Shown here one piece after another: positions 1 to 9,705 of a stretch of DNA of 63,632 nucleotides; within the stretch, counting starts at the first letter, position 1; every line of letters begins with the position of its first letter. The notes beneath the pieces are model-generated. The model was not told the DNA's origin, did no database searches, and saw only the letters and a list, made by a program, of their open reading frames with translations. The translations under genes and the position numbers were made by a program. The DNA is from Lentisphaeria bacterium (GTDB lineage Bacteria > Verrucomicrobiota > Lentisphaeria > Victivallales > UBA1829): assembly GCA_017503375.1 (NCBI GenBank), contig JAFVTF010000063.1, positions 1 to 63,632 on the forward strand. Direction: 5' to 3'.

Positions 1-50
1 CCTCGTCCTCAGCTTGGGAAGCTGGTGCACTACCATTGTGCTACACCCGC
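1..50 (-). tRNA. tRNA-Gly(CCC), 5' part, truncated by the window edge
   Basis: Read on the minus strand, the sequence starts GCGGGTGTAGCAC at position 50 and folds as acceptor 5' strand, D arm (GCAC/GTGC) and anticodon arm with loop TTCCCAA, giving anticodon CCC. The first base pair of the anticodon stem is C-A, so that stem has four good pairs. The T arm and 3' acceptor strand lie outside the window. It is transcribed away from the rpiB-glyA gene. Confidence 0.85.
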
Positions 51-143
51 AGAATGGATGTAATATACTCCACCTTATGCATCTTTCAAGTCGGCATTAT
101 GTTTTTTTTCAATAATTTCAAACGGAGAATATAGAGAAAACCC

Positions 144-171
144 TTGATTTTTCAAAATAAAAGAGTATATT
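144..171 (+). promoter_or_regulatory. sigma70-type promoter of the rpiB-glyA operon
   Basis: TTGATT at 144-149 and TATATT at 166-171 are separated by 16 bp. The transcript would start near 178, leaving a leader of about 60 nt before the ATG at 238. A Shine-Dalgarno-like AGGAAGG precedes that ATG. The same TTG/TATATT pair with 16-17 bp spacing recurs before lepA, infC, thrS and the GntR gene. Confidence 0.6.
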
Positions 172-237
172 ATCTTCTGTTTAAAAAAGAAAAAATACTA
201 TTTAGAACCTAAAATATAAGAAAGGAAGGTCCGGACA

Positions 238-1953
238 ATGAAAGCAATCACTGACTGGAACAAAGATGACAAAAGAATCGGGATCGCCGCAGACCACGGC
301 GGATTTGAACTGAAAAAAGAAATTTCTGCAACTCTGACAGCTCAGGGCTATGAAGTGCTGGATTACGGTCCGACCGTATTCGATCCGCTGGATGATTACA
401 GTGATTTCGGAGTCGGTCTTGCCCGTGCAGTTTCTTTTGGCGAACTGGAACGCGGTATTCTGCTTTGCCGTTCCGGTGTTGGAATGGGAATCTGCGCAAA
501 CCGTTTCCACAACGTTCGCGGAGCTCTTTGCTTCAATGAAAAGATTGCTTCTGCCTGCCGCGCTCACAACAGCGCAAACGTCCTCGTGATCCCCGCTGAT
601 TATGTGACCAAAGAAGAAATCGAAAAGATCATCACTGCATGGCTCGGCGGAACTTTTGAAGGCGGCCGTCACATGGCACGTCTGGAAAAAGCTGAAAAAC
701 TCAGCTATGATGATATCGCTGCACTCCGTTTTGCCGACCCCGAAATTGCTGCTTGCATCGATGCTGAAGCAAAACGTCAGGATGAAGGAATCGAATTGAT
801 TGCATCCGAAAACTTCACCAGCACAGCAGTCCGCGCTGCACAGGGAAGCGTTCTCACCAACAAGTATGCAGAAGGATATCCCGGAAAGCGTTACTACGGC
901 GGCTGCGTCAACGTTGACGAAGTGGAACAGATCGCGATCGACCGTGCCTGCAAGCTGTTCGGAGCAGAAGCTGCAAACGTTCAGCCCCACGCAGGAAGCC
1001 AGGCAAACATGGCTGTCTACTTTGCTCTGCTGAACCCCGGTGACACCGTTCTTGCTATGAGTCTTGACCACGGCGGACATCTGACCCACGGTCATCCGAT
1101 GAACTTCTCCGGAAAACTCTACAATATCGTTCCCTATGGAGTTTCCCAGGAAACTGAACAGATTGATTATGATGAAATCGAAGCAATGGCAATGGAATGC
1201 AAACCCCGTATGATCCTTGCAGGAGCAAGTGCATATCCCAGAACCATTGATTTTGCAAGACTCCGTCAGATCGCCGACAAAGCAAATGCGTTTCTGTTCG
1301 TTGACATGGCACACATTGCCGGTCTGGTTGCAGCCGGACTTCACCCGAACCCGGTTCCCTACTGCGACGTTGTCACCACAACCACCCACAAGACCCTGCG
1401 CGGTCCCCGCGGCGGTTTGATCCTCTGCAAAGAAAAATACATCAAAGCCATCAACAGTAAAGTCTTCCCCGGACTTCAGGGCGGACCTCTGGAACACGTT
1501 ATCGCAGCAAAAGCAGTCTGCTTCAAGGAAGCCATGAGCGATGAATTCAAAGCCTACCAGGAACAGCTGGTCAAGAACGCAAAAGTCCTGGCAGACGAAC
1601 TGGTCAAGAAAGGTTTCCGTATTGTTTCCGGCGGAACAGACAACCACCTGATGCTGGTTGACCTCCGTCCGAGAGGCTGCACCGGAAAAGAAGTTCAGAT
1701 TGCTTGCGACAAGGCTGGAATCACACTGAACAAGAATATGATTCCCTTCGACCCCGAAAAGCCCTTCGTTACCAGCGGTGTCCGCGTCGGAACCCCTGCT
1801 GTTACCACACGCGGCATGAAAGAAGCTGAAATGGTCAGAATTGCAGACTTCATCAACCGTGCTGTTGAAAACAAAAATGATGATGCCGCACTGGCAGCCA
1901 TCGCCAAGGAAGTGGCGGAATTCACAAAAGCATTCCCCATGCCCCAGTTCTAA
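238..1953 (+). CDS. RpiB-GlyA fusion: ribose-5-phosphate isomerase B joined to serine hydroxymethyltransferase
   Basis: Residues 1 to about 148 match RpiB (start [13 protein letters not shown]; nucleophile region [11 protein letters not shown] with Cys77; closing [10 protein letters not shown]). From about 155 to 571 the protein is a full-length serine hydroxymethyltransferase: ELIASENF, the YPGKRYYGG segment, and the PLP-lysine motif [14 protein letters not shown] with Lys385. SHMT makes glycine and 5,10-methylene-THF from serine; RpiB interconverts ribose-5-P and ribulose-5-P in the pentose phosphate pathway. Both parts have family length and no stop or frameshift lies between them, so this is a true fusion. 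The RpiB loop reads CRSG where E. coli has CGTG, a possible change in isomerase activity. serS follows 22 bp downstream, a coherent serine/glycine neighbourhood. Confidence 0.95.
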   Translation: MKAITDWNKDDKRIGIAADHGGFELKKEISATLTAQGYEVLDYGPTVFDPLDDYSDFGVGLARAVSFGELERGILLCRSGVGMGICANRFHNVRGALCFNEKIASACRAHNSANVLVIPADYVTKEEIEKIITAWLGGTFEGGRHMARLEKAEKLSYDDIAALRFADPEIAACIDAEAKRQDEGIELIASENFTSTAVRAAQGSVLTNKYAEGYPGKRYYGGCVNVDEVEQIAIDRACKLFGAEAANVQPHAGSQANMAVYFALLNPGDTVLAMSLDHGGHLTHGHPMNFSGKLYNIVPYGVSQETEQIDYDEIEAMAMECKPRMILAGASAYPRTIDFARLRQIADKANAFLFVDMAHIAGLVAAGLHPNPVPYCDVVTTTTHKTLRGPRGGLILCKEKYIKAINSKVFPGLQGGPLEHVIAAKAVCFKEAMSDEFKAYQEQLVKNAKVLADELVKKGFRIVSGGTDNHLMLVDLRPRGCTGKEVQIACDKAGITLNKNMIPFDPEKPFVTSGVRVGTPAVTTRGMKEAEMVRIADFINRAVENKNDDAALAAIAKEVAEFTKAFPMPQF

Positions 1954-1975
1954 TCACAGAAAGATCAGGTGAATC

Positions 1976-3223
1976 ATGATTGATATCAAATACATCCGCG
2001 AAAATCCCCAGTTTATCAAGGACAACTGCAAGCGCAGAGGTTCTGATGCGGATATTGATGCGATTGCACAGATTGATACAGAACGCCGCACGGTTCAGAC
2101 CCGTGCGGAACAGCTCCGTGCAGAACGCAACCGTCTGAGCAAAGAATGCGGAAAGAATCCTGAAGCCCGCGAACAGGTCAAAGCAATGAAGGAAGAACTC
2201 ACCGCTCTGGAACAGAAAGAAGCGGAACTGGGTGCTCTCCTCGATGAAAAACTTTCCTGGCTGCCCAACATTCTCGATCCGGAAGTACCTGATGGAGATG
2301 ATGATCAGGCAAACAAGGAAATCCGTGTTGTCGGCAAGATTCCTGAATTCGGTTTCAAAGTGAAAGATCACGTTGAACTGGGTGAATCTCTTGATATTCT
2401 CGACATCAAACGCGGTGCAAAAGTTGCACAGTCCGGGTTCTACTACTGGAAAGGCAAAGGTGCGATCCTTTGCGATGCAATGTACACCTGGATCAAAGCT
2501 GAACTGATGAAACGCGGTTTCACACCGTTCATCACCCCCAGCGCAGCAAAAGAACGGACACTTTTCGGAACAGGCTATCTTCCCTTCTTTGCAGATCAGA
2601 CCTATAAAATCGAACGGGATGATCTGGCATTGATCGGAACCTCTGAACAGACACTTGTCGGTTATCACACCGATGAAGTTCTGGAAGCAGAAACCCTGCC
2701 CCTCTGCTACACCGCACATTCCCCCTGTTTCCGTACAGAATCCGGAAGCTACGGAAAAGCCAGCCGCGGTATTTTCCGTGTTCATGAATTCCACAAAGTC
2801 GAACAGATCATTTTCTGTATGCCGGAAGATTCCGTCAAACAGCATTTGTTCGCTCTGGAAAATGAAGAAATGATTCTCCAGAAGCTCGGAATCCCCTACC
2901 ACGTTGTGGATGTATGCGTCGGCGACATGGGTGCTCCCGGTTACCGCAAGTATGACATTGAAGGCTGGTTCCCCAGTTTCAACGGATACCGTGAACTTAC
3001 CTCCAACACAAACCTGACCGAATTCCAGTCCCGCCGTCTGAATATCCGTTACAAGACGAAAGACGGACAGAAAGGTTATGTTCATACGATCAGTGCCACA
3101 GCTGCAACTGACCGCTGCGTGATCTGTCTGCTGGAAAACTATCAGCAGGAAGACGGTTCCGTAGTGATTCCTGAAGTTCTGCGTCCTTACACCGGTTTCG
3201 ACAAGATCGAAGCAAAAAAATAA
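1976..3223 (+). CDS. serS: Serine-tRNA ligase
   Basis: This 415-residue protein is a complete class II seryl-tRNA synthetase. It begins MIDIKYIRENP, followed by the long alpha-helical coiled-coil arm (about residues 30-100) that holds the tRNA-Ser variable arm. The catalytic core carries the family motifs GTSEQ, FRTESGSYGKASRGIFRVHEFHKVEQ (motif 2 region) and the closing class II motif 3 around TISATAATDRC. It charges tRNA-Ser in the cytoplasm. The ATG follows an AGGTGA ribosome-binding site and the gene sits 22 bp behind rpiB-glyA, so the two are probably co-transcribed, with leuC 12 bp further on. Confidence 0.97.
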   Translation: MIDIKYIRENPQFIKDNCKRRGSDADIDAIAQIDTERRTVQTRAEQLRAERNRLSKECGKNPEAREQVKAMKEELTALEQKEAELGALLDEKLSWLPNILDPEVPDGDDDQANKEIRVVGKIPEFGFKVKDHVELGESLDILDIKRGAKVAQSGFYYWKGKGAILCDAMYTWIKAELMKRGFTPFITPSAAKERTLFGTGYLPFFADQTYKIERDDLALIGTSEQTLVGYHTDEVLEAETLPLCYTAHSPCFRTESGSYGKASRGIFRVHEFHKVEQIIFCMPEDSVKQHLFALENEEMILQKLGIPYHVVDVCVGDMGAPGYRKYDIEGWFPSFNGYRELTSNTNLTEFQSRRLNIRYKTKDGQKGYVHTISATAATDRCVICLLENYQQEDGSVVIPEVLRPYTGFDKIEAKK

Positions 3224-3235
3224 TGAGGTTTTCTC

Positions 3236-4522
3236 ATGGGAAAAACATTAGCACAGAAAATTTTTGATGCACACTTGATCGACACTCCGGCAGAGGGCGT
3301 TTCCGTCCTCTCCCTCGACAGAGTGTTCTGTCATGAAATCACCACCCCGATCGCAATCAATGACCTTGTTGCACGGGGGAAAGACCGCGTTTTCGATCCC
3401 ACCAAGATCAAAGCTGTGATCGACCACGTTACCCCTTCCAAAGATTCCAAAACTGCTGAACAGGCAAAAACTCTCCGTGACTGGGCAAGACGCAACGATA
3501 TTAAAGACTTCTTTGATATCGGCGAAAATGGTGTCTGCCACGCAATCTTCCCGGAAAAGGGATTTGTCCGCCCCGGTTATACTGTCATCATGGGTGACTC
3601 TCATACCTGTACACACGGTGCTTTCGGTGCATTTGCCGCAGGTGTCGGAACAACAGATTTGGAAGTCGGTATCCTCAAAGGTGTCTGCACCATGCGTTCT
3701 CCCGACACCATTAAAGTCAACGTCACCGGAAAACTTCCGGAAGGTGTTTATGCAAAGGACGTGATCCTTTCCATCATCAAGATGCTGACCGTGAACGGAG
3801 CAACGGACAAGGTGATCGAATTTGCCGGACCTGTGATTGATTCCTTCTCCATGGAATCCCGTATGACTCTCTGCAACATGGCAATTGAAGCCGGCGGAAC
3901 CTGCGGATGCTGCTATCCTGACATGGTTACAGTGGACTATCTCTGGAGCTTCATTTCCAAGGAATTTGAAAGCAGAGAAGCTGCTCTGAAAGAATATTCC
4001 AAGTGGCGTCCGGATGATGATGCTGAATATTTCCAGGTCATCGACTTTGATGTTACAAATCTGGAACCTGTCATGACAGTCAACTACAAACCGGACCAGG
4101 TCCGCACCATCCGCGAAATGGAAGGTACAAAAGTTGACCAGGTTTATATTGGTTCCTGTACAAACGGGCGTATTGAAGACTTGCGGATCGCAGCTTCCGT
4201 GCTGAAAGGCAAACGGATCGCTCCCAATGTCCGTGCGATCGTTTCCCCTGCCACACCGCTGGTGTTCCGTCAGGCATTGGCAGAAGGCATCATTCAGATT
4301 TTCATGGATGCCGGATTCTGCGTGACAAACCCGACTTGCGGCGCATGTCTGGGAATGAGTAATGGAGTTCTTGCAAACGGTGAAGTCTGTGCAAGTACAA
4401 CGAACCGCAACTTCAACGGACGTATGGGTAAAGGCGGTATGGTTCATCTGATGAGCCCTGCATCTGCAGCTGCAACAGCCATTGCCGGTTCCATTAAAAA
4501 CTCTCCTCTTTATAAAGGATAA
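3236..4522 (+). CDS. leuC: 3-isopropylmalate dehydratase large subunit (aconitase family)
   Basis: The 428-residue protein carries the aconitase-family signature GDSHTCTHGAFGAFAAGVGTTD and the three [4Fe-4S] cysteines in GDSHTCTHG, GSCTNGRIEDLR and PTCGACLGMSNG. At this length it resembles the shorter LeuC/homoaconitase group rather than the roughly 465-residue E. coli type. With the small subunit encoded next door it isomerises 2- to 3-isopropylmalate in leucine synthesis. A homoaconitase or citramalate-pathway role cannot be excluded from sequence alone. GAGGT precedes the ATG, and leuD starts 10 bp after the stop. Confidence 0.93.
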   Translation: MGKTLAQKIFDAHLIDTPAEGVSVLSLDRVFCHEITTPIAINDLVARGKDRVFDPTKIKAVIDHVTPSKDSKTAEQAKTLRDWARRNDIKDFFDIGENGVCHAIFPEKGFVRPGYTVIMGDSHTCTHGAFGAFAAGVGTTDLEVGILKGVCTMRSPDTIKVNVTGKLPEGVYAKDVILSIIKMLTVNGATDKVIEFAGPVIDSFSMESRMTLCNMAIEAGGTCGCCYPDMVTVDYLWSFISKEFESREAALKEYSKWRPDDDAEYFQVIDFDVTNLEPVMTVNYKPDQVRTIREMEGTKVDQVYIGSCTNGRIEDLRIAASVLKGKRIAPNVRAIVSPATPLVFRQALAEGIIQIFMDAGFCVTNPTCGACLGMSNGVLANGEVCASTTNRNFNGRMGKGGMVHLMSPASAAATAIAGSIKNSPLYKG

Positions 4523-4532
4523 GGGTGAAAAC

Positions 4533-5057
4533 ATGAAAAATTTCAGCGGTAAAATCCTGTTTCTGGACCGTTCCGATATCAATACGGATGAAATCATTCC
4601 CGCAAAATATCTGACAGAACTGACCAAGGAAGCACTCAAACCCTATTGTCTGGAAGATTTGAACCTTCCTCCGTTCAACCCCAAGACTGATGTTGCGGGC
4701 AAGAGCGTGATTGTCACCAGAGCAAACTTCGGCTGCGGTTCCTCCCGGGAACACGCTCCCTGGGTTCTGGAATGCAATGGAATCAACCTTGTCATTGCAG
4801 AAAACTTTGCAAGAATCTTCCGTCAAAATATGTTCAACTGCGGTTTGATGGCAATTCAGCTTGCACCGGAAGTCATTGATGACATCTTCAAGACTTTTGC
4901 CGGCGGCGAAGCAGAATGTTCCACCGATCTTGACAAGCTCGTATTCACCATTTCCGGCAGCGGAGTGACCAGAGAATACAAGTTTGAAGTCGGTAAATTT
5001 GACTTTGAACTGGTCAAAGCCGGCGGTTGGGTCGACTACGCCGACAAGAAGTATTGA
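4533..5057 (+). CDS. leuD: 3-isopropylmalate dehydratase small subunit
   Basis: The 174-residue swivel domain of the aconitase family, starting MKNFSGKILFLDRSDINTDE. It contains the conserved FGCGSSREHAPW segment and the NMFNCGLMAIQL region. It pairs with the adjacent large subunit. An in-frame start 51 bp upstream would lie inside leuC; I choose 4533 because the preceding AAGGGTGA is a ribosome-binding site and the protein then begins like its homologues. No leuA or leuB is present in the window. Confidence 0.92.
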   Translation: MKNFSGKILFLDRSDINTDEIIPAKYLTELTKEALKPYCLEDLNLPPFNPKTDVAGKSVIVTRANFGCGSSREHAPWVLECNGINLVIAENFARIFRQNMFNCGLMAIQLAPEVIDDIFKTFAGGEAECSTDLDKLVFTISGSGVTREYKFEVGKFDFELVKAGGWVDYADKKY

Positions 5058-5060
5058 TCC

Positions 5061-5354
5061 ATGCCGGACGATTGGATCGACATACAAAAAGACGACGCAC
5101 ATGTCTCCCGGGAACGCGCAAAAGCCCGGGAGCTGCGTAATTCATCCTGGTGGAAGCAGCAGCTCTCCACCGGGATTTGTTATTATTGCAAACAAAAATT
5201 CAAGCCGGAAGAATTGACTATGGATCATATTGTTCCGGTAGTGCGCGGCGGGAAATCGACAAGAGGCAACGTTGTTCCCTGCTGCAAAGAGTGTAATTCC
5301 GAAAAAAAATATTTGACGCCTGCAGAAATGATCATGAAAGAACTGGGGCTGTAA
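5061..5354 (+). CDS. Small HNH endonuclease-family protein
   Basis: This 97-residue protein has the zinc-binding frame CYYCKQKF ... CCKEC and the nuclease core MDHIVPVVRGGKSTRGNVVP, i.e. the D/H of the first strand and N of the beta-beta-alpha metal motif. It starts three bases after the leuD stop and is therefore co-transcribed with leucine genes, a position that says little about its job. Such single-domain HNH proteins are widespread; DNA nicking or cleaving activity is likely from the motif, but the target is unknown. Confidence 0.85.
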   Translation: MPDDWIDIQKDDAHVSRERAKARELRNSSWWKQQLSTGICYYCKQKFKPEELTMDHIVPVVRGGKSTRGNVVPCCKECNSEKKYLTPAEMIMKELGL

Positions 5355-5379
5355 CCTGATTCAAAAAGGAGCTGATCTG

Positions 5380-6441
5380 ATGGGATCCTGTGTTGAAATC
5401 CGCGGTATATCAAAATCCTATATCAAAGGAAAAAAAGTTCTTGAACCTATTGACCTTACAGTGAATCCCGGAGAGATCTTTTTCCTGCTGGGTTCCTCCG
5501 GCTGCGGGAAATCAACACTCCTCAGAACCATTGCCGGATTATTGACACCGGACAGCGGAAAGATTTTTTTTGACGGTAATGATATCACAGATCTGGCTCC
5601 CGAAAAACGCCGTGCTGCAATGGTGTTCCAGAACTATGCCCTCTGGCCCATCATGAACGTTGTGGAAAATGTGGAATTTGGTTTGAAAGCAATGGGGAAA
5701 CTGAGTTCCAGAGAGATCCGGAAACGGGCAATGGAAGCTCTGGATCATGTACGGCTCGGAGATTATGCTGACCGGAAAATCCAATCACTTTCCGGCGGAC
5801 AGCAGCAGCGGGTCGCTCTGGCTCGTGCACTCGCTGTTGATCCTGCAGTTCTTCTGCTGGATGAACCGCTTTCCAACCTCGATGCCAGACTCCGTGATGA
5901 AATGCGGTTGGAAATCCGCAGAATCTGCAAAGAACGCTCTCTCACCTCCATTTATGTCACTCATGACCGCAGGGAAGCATTGAGTATGGCTGACAGAATC
6001 GCTGTTTTGAACAACGGAATTCTTCATCAGACAGGAACTCCGCGGGAACTTTACTGTACTCCGACAGACAAATTTGTTGCCTGTTTCCTCGGCGATGCCA
6101 ATATCCTCCCCGGAAAAATTCTGGAAGGGAATAAAATAGAAACTGCGCTCGGAATTCTTCCGTTCCAGTCGGAAAAAACATTTGCGGCAGGAACAGATGC
6201 AGAAGTAATGATCCGGCCCTCCGCATTCAGTTTTACCCGGCAGAACAGTTCTGATGTTGCCGTGAAAGCGGTATTGACAGAAGGAACTTATCTGGGAGAA
6301 CGCACCGAATGGCTGCTGGATTCCGCCTGCGGAAAATTGACGGTCAGCGAGACTTTCCCGCCGATCCGTGAATTCAATCAGACCTGCGAACTTTTCGTTG
6401 CGCCGGAAAACATCGTCCTTCTTCCCGGGAGCTGCAAATGA
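5380..6441 (+). CDS. ABC transporter ATP-binding protein (Fe3+/polyamine-type importer)
   Basis: The 353-residue protein has Walker A GSSGCGKST, the Q-loop in FQNYALWP, signature LSGGQQQRVALARAL, Walker B VLLLDEPLSNLD and switch histidine in YVTHDRREAL. Residues from about 240 form the extra regulatory (TOBE-like) domain typical of the FbpC/PotA group. It energises import through the two-domain permease two genes downstream. Its stop overlaps the start of the binding-protein gene (ATGA), which argues for one transcript and matched expression. Confidence 0.93.
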   Translation: MGSCVEIRGISKSYIKGKKVLEPIDLTVNPGEIFFLLGSSGCGKSTLLRTIAGLLTPDSGKIFFDGNDITDLAPEKRRAAMVFQNYALWPIMNVVENVEFGLKAMGKLSSREIRKRAMEALDHVRLGDYADRKIQSLSGGQQQRVALARALAVDPAVLLLDEPLSNLDARLRDEMRLEIRRICKERSLTSIYVTHDRREALSMADRIAVLNNGILHQTGTPRELYCTPTDKFVACFLGDANILPGKILEGNKIETALGILPFQSEKTFAAGTDAEVMIRPSAFSFTRQNSSDVAVKAVLTEGTYLGERTEWLLDSACGKLTVSETFPPIREFNQTCELFVAPENIVLLPGSCK

Positions 6442-8018
6442 AAACGAAAGTTCTGATCATACTGATCATCTTTGCGGTGATCCTTCTTCCGCCGCTGCTG
6501 CTGCGGGATAAAGGAGCCGCGCCTGTGATCCCCTCCTCCGATATGGAACGGCTTGTCATTATCACACCTCATGCAGATTCCATCAAAACAGAAACCGGAA
6601 ATGCCTTCCGGAAATATTATAAGCAGAAATACGGCAATGATATTATTCTGGACTTCCGGGCACCCGGCGGAACTTCTGATATTGTCCGTTTTATTGCAGA
6701 CCGTTATAAAATTGAATTCCGGGATTACTGCGAAAAGAACGGAATTGAATGGACATCAGCGGTTGCAGCAGGATTTTCCGATGCGGCAACGGACCGGAAT
6801 CCGAACGCGGACCCGGCGGTAAAACAGGCAAGAAAACTCTTTTTGCAGTCAGATGTGGGAATCGGCATTGACCTGATGTACGGCGGCGGTGTTTTCGATA
6901 TGTCCCGTCAGGCGGCACGCGGATTTGCTGTTGACGGTAAAATCGATCCGTCATATATTTCTGAAGATAAAATGCCGAAGAGTTTCGGCGGAGAAATGAT
7001 TTATGATCCGCAAGGCAGATTCTACGGACTCTGTCTTTCCACATTCGGGATCGTGATCAACACGGACCGGATTGCGGAAATGGAAGATAAAAATCATCCG
7101 GAACGGTGGGCTGATCTTGCGGCTCCCAGATTTTTCAATAAACTTGCGATTGCCGACCCATCAAAATCCGGTTCTGCCAATAAATGTTTTGAAGTCGTTG
7201 TTCAGCAATGTATGGCAGAAGCAGAGAAAACTCCGGGAAAAAAATGGCAGGATGGCTGGGTTGACGGTTTGAACCTGATCAAAAAGATCATTGCCAATGC
7301 CTCAGTCATTACAGATTCTGCCAGTAAAGTTCCCCGGGATGTTGCTTCCGGAAATGCTGCGGCAGGAATGGCTATTGATACTTACGGTTTGACCGAACAG
7401 GAATGGAACGTACTTCAGTTCGGGAAACCGCATTTCCTTTATATCACGCCCAAAGGCGGAACAGCTGTATCTCCGGACCCGGTTCAGATGCTGCGCGGTG
7501 CACCCAATCAGAAAGCCGCCAGAGCGTTTATCGAATTTATGTTGTCAGAAGGACAGAAAACCCTGTGTTTCAGTGCCGGAACTCCGGGAGGACCGGAAAA
7601 ATATGCGTTACGCAGACCGCCTGTGCTGAAAGAACTTTACAAACCGGAATACAGAAAATTCCGTTCTGATCCGGATTACAATCCCTATGCCTCCGGAGCA
7701 GACTTTGTTTATCGCGGAGAACGCACCGGAAGATATTACAATCTTCTCAGAATCCTGATCCGTGTGCTGATGCTGGATTGTCAGGAAGAATTGCAAACAG
7801 CCTGGGCTGCGATCATCAAAGCCGGCGGTCCGGACAAGGTTCCGGAAGCAATGAAAGAGTTCAATGCTCTTCCGTTCAGCTATGCAGAAGCCTCAAAAGC
7901 CTCCAAAGGATTGAACGCTGAAAATGCCCGCGATGTCGTTCGACTGAAACGGGAATGGCGTGACAATATGCGGAAACATTATCAGAAAGCGGCGGAACTT
8001 GCCGCGGAAGGACGCTGA
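6438..8018 (+). CDS. ABC transporter extracellular solute-binding protein
   Basis: A 526-residue secreted or membrane-anchored protein. Residues 4-22 form a hydrophobic segment without a lipobox cysteine, so it may stay anchored. The following domain reads like iron/2-aminoethylphosphonate-type binding proteins (ITPHADSIKTETGNAF near the start; GVVINTD-like GIVINTDRIA; an IADPSKSGSA segment). It is longer than the usual 330-370 residues because of a large insertion and a C-terminal helical extension rich in Lys, Glu and Ala. The ligand cannot be read from the sequence; ferric iron is one possibility. Confidence 0.85.
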   Translation: MKTKVLIILIIFAVILLPPLLLRDKGAAPVIPSSDMERLVIITPHADSIKTETGNAFRKYYKQKYGNDIILDFRAPGGTSDIVRFIADRYKIEFRDYCEKNGIEWTSAVAAGFSDAATDRNPNADPAVKQARKLFLQSDVGIGIDLMYGGGVFDMSRQAARGFAVDGKIDPSYISEDKMPKSFGGEMIYDPQGRFYGLCLSTFGIVINTDRIAEMEDKNHPERWADLAAPRFFNKLAIADPSKSGSANKCFEVVVQQCMAEAEKTPGKKWQDGWVDGLNLIKKIIANASVITDSASKVPRDVASGNAAAGMAIDTYGLTEQEWNVLQFGKPHFLYITPKGGTAVSPDPVQMLRGAPNQKAARAFIEFMLSEGQKTLCFSAGTPGGPEKYALRRPPVLKELYKPEYRKFRSDPDYNPYASGADFVYRGERTGRYYNLLRILIRVLMLDCQEELQTAWAAIIKAGGPDKVPEAMKEFNALPFSYAEASKASKGLNAENARDVVRLKREWRDNMRKHYQKAAELAAEGR

Positions 8019-8022
8019 GATC

Positions 8023-9690
8023 ATGGTTAAATTTTCAAAATATGCTGTAACGCTTCTGACAGCGGTTTTTCTTGCGGTATTTCTCCTGCTTCCCGTGGGA
8101 ACTGTTATTTTCGGCGGGATGTCTGACCTTCAGCTGGTCAAAGAGGTTTTTGCCAATGCTGTTTACATGCAGGGATTGCTGAATTCCTTCAAGATTGCTG
8201 TCGTGACAACTTTTCTGGTATTTCTGATTGCATTGCCCATGGCATTGATCTATGATGCTTTTGAATTTCCGGGCAAAGGATTGGCTCACATCGCAGCAAT
8301 GATTCCGATGATTCTTCCGCCGTTTGTGGGAGCTCTGGGATTCCAGCAGATTCTCGGTCACTATGGAGTGCTCAATACAATACTCATCAACTGCGGAATG
8401 GAACGGATCAATTTTCTCACAGGCGAAGGCCGATTCTGGTCGATCTGTCTGATTGAAGCTCTGCACCTTTATCCGATTCTTTATCTGAATCTTGTTTCCT
8501 CATTGGGAAATATTGACCCTGCAATGCGGGATGCTGCAAGAAATATGGGAGCCGGATTTTTCCGGAGACTGTTCTGCATTACCCTGCCCATGATCCGTCC
8601 CGGAATTCTCGCTGGGGGAAGTCTTGTTCTTATCTGGAGTTTTACAGAACTTGGAACGCCGCTCATGTTCGGCTATAACCGGACAACCGCTGTTCAGATT
8701 TTCAATGGGTTGACAGAATTGAAATCCAATCCGGAACCCTTTGCACTGGTGTTGGTAATGCTGGTGATCTCCACCATCATGTATCTGCTGGCGAAAGTGC
8801 TTCTCCGCAGTGAAAGTGCCGGGTCCTCAAAAGGAACAGCCGGAACAGCAGCTGACCGTTTGCAGGGAGCAAAAAAATATCTGCCGACATTGTTCTTTGC
8901 ATTGGTGACATTTCTTGCCGCCCTGCCCCACATCGCATTGATTTTCACCTCCTTCTCCCTGAGATGGCATTCCACGATTCTCCCGGAGAACTGGACAATG
9001 CTGAATTATAACAATGCATTATCCCACCCGCTGGTTGTTCCGGGAATCATCAACAGTTTGAGATACTCCGGACTTGCCATGCTTTTTGCATTGACCATCG
9101 GAACGGTAATTGCATTTATCACAAAACGCTGGAAGGTTCCCGGCGGCTGGCTGCTTGATGCGCTTGCGATGCTTCCGGTGGCAGTTCCCGGAATCGTTGT
9201 TGCATTCGGATATCTCGGAATGGCTGTGGAATTTTCCTGGGCGAAAGAATTTTTCAATCCCATGGAAAATCCGGTGTGGCTGCTTTCCGTTGCTTATGCG
9301 GTCAGACGCCTTCCGTATGTTTTGAGATCAGTTTCCGCCGGATTGGAGCAGACTCCGCTGGAATATGAAGAGGCGGCCCGGACATTCGGAGCAACACCGT
9401 TCCGGACGGTCAGGAAAATCGTGTTTCCCATGATCGGAGCAAACCTGCTTGTGGGTGCATTATTTGCTTTCAGTTTTTCCATGCTGGAAGTTTCCGACTC
9501 CCTGATTCTTGCTCAGAAGACGCAGCATTTCCCGATCACCCGTGCGATTTTGGAACTTTCCCAGATTCTTGCATCCGGAGCTTATACAGCATGTGCATTC
9601 GGAGTCTGGACCATGCTTTTCCTTTGTGCGTCCATCGGAGCAGCGGGCGTTCTGCTCGGGAAAAAACTCGGTTCAATCTTCCGTCTCTGA
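8023..9690 (+). CDS. ABC transporter permease with two fused membrane domains
   Basis: The 555-residue protein has about twelve hydrophobic segments arranged as two permease halves. Each half has an EAA loop: DPAMRDAARNMGAGFFRRLFCITLP in the first and EYEEAARTFGATPFRTVRKIVFP in the second, where the ATPase docks. This is the FbpB-like fused architecture. An upstream in-frame start exists at 7960 but lies within the binding-protein gene; ATG 8023, four bases after that gene's stop, begins a proper membrane protein (MVKFSKYAVTLL). Confidence 0.92.
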   Translation: MVKFSKYAVTLLTAVFLAVFLLLPVGTVIFGGMSDLQLVKEVFANAVYMQGLLNSFKIAVVTTFLVFLIALPMALIYDAFEFPGKGLAHIAAMIPMILPPFVGALGFQQILGHYGVLNTILINCGMERINFLTGEGRFWSICLIEALHLYPILYLNLVSSLGNIDPAMRDAARNMGAGFFRRLFCITLPMIRPGILAGGSLVLIWSFTELGTPLMFGYNRTTAVQIFNGLTELKSNPEPFALVLVMLVISTIMYLLAKVLLRSESAGSSKGTAGTAADRLQGAKKYLPTLFFALVTFLAALPHIALIFTSFSLRWHSTILPENWTMLNYNNALSHPLVVPGIINSLRYSGLAMLFALTIGTVIAFITKRWKVPGGWLLDALAMLPVAVPGIVVAFGYLGMAVEFSWAKEFFNPMENPVWLLSVAYAVRRLPYVLRSVSAGLEQTPLEYEEAARTFGATPFRTVRKIVFPMIGANLLVGALFAFSFSMLEVSDSLILAQKTQHFPITRAILELSQILASGAYTACAFGVWTMLFLCASIGAAGVLLGKKLGSIFRL

Positions 9691-9705
9691 TCAGGAGTAT
9701 TTTGA

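Noticed and set aside
202..1647. Long open frame opposite the rpiB-glyA gene, and similar Cys/Ser-rich frames opposite leuC, purA, pheT, thrS and others
   Set aside because: They are mirror frames produced by codon bias on the coding strand; they show no family motif and no ribosome-binding site.
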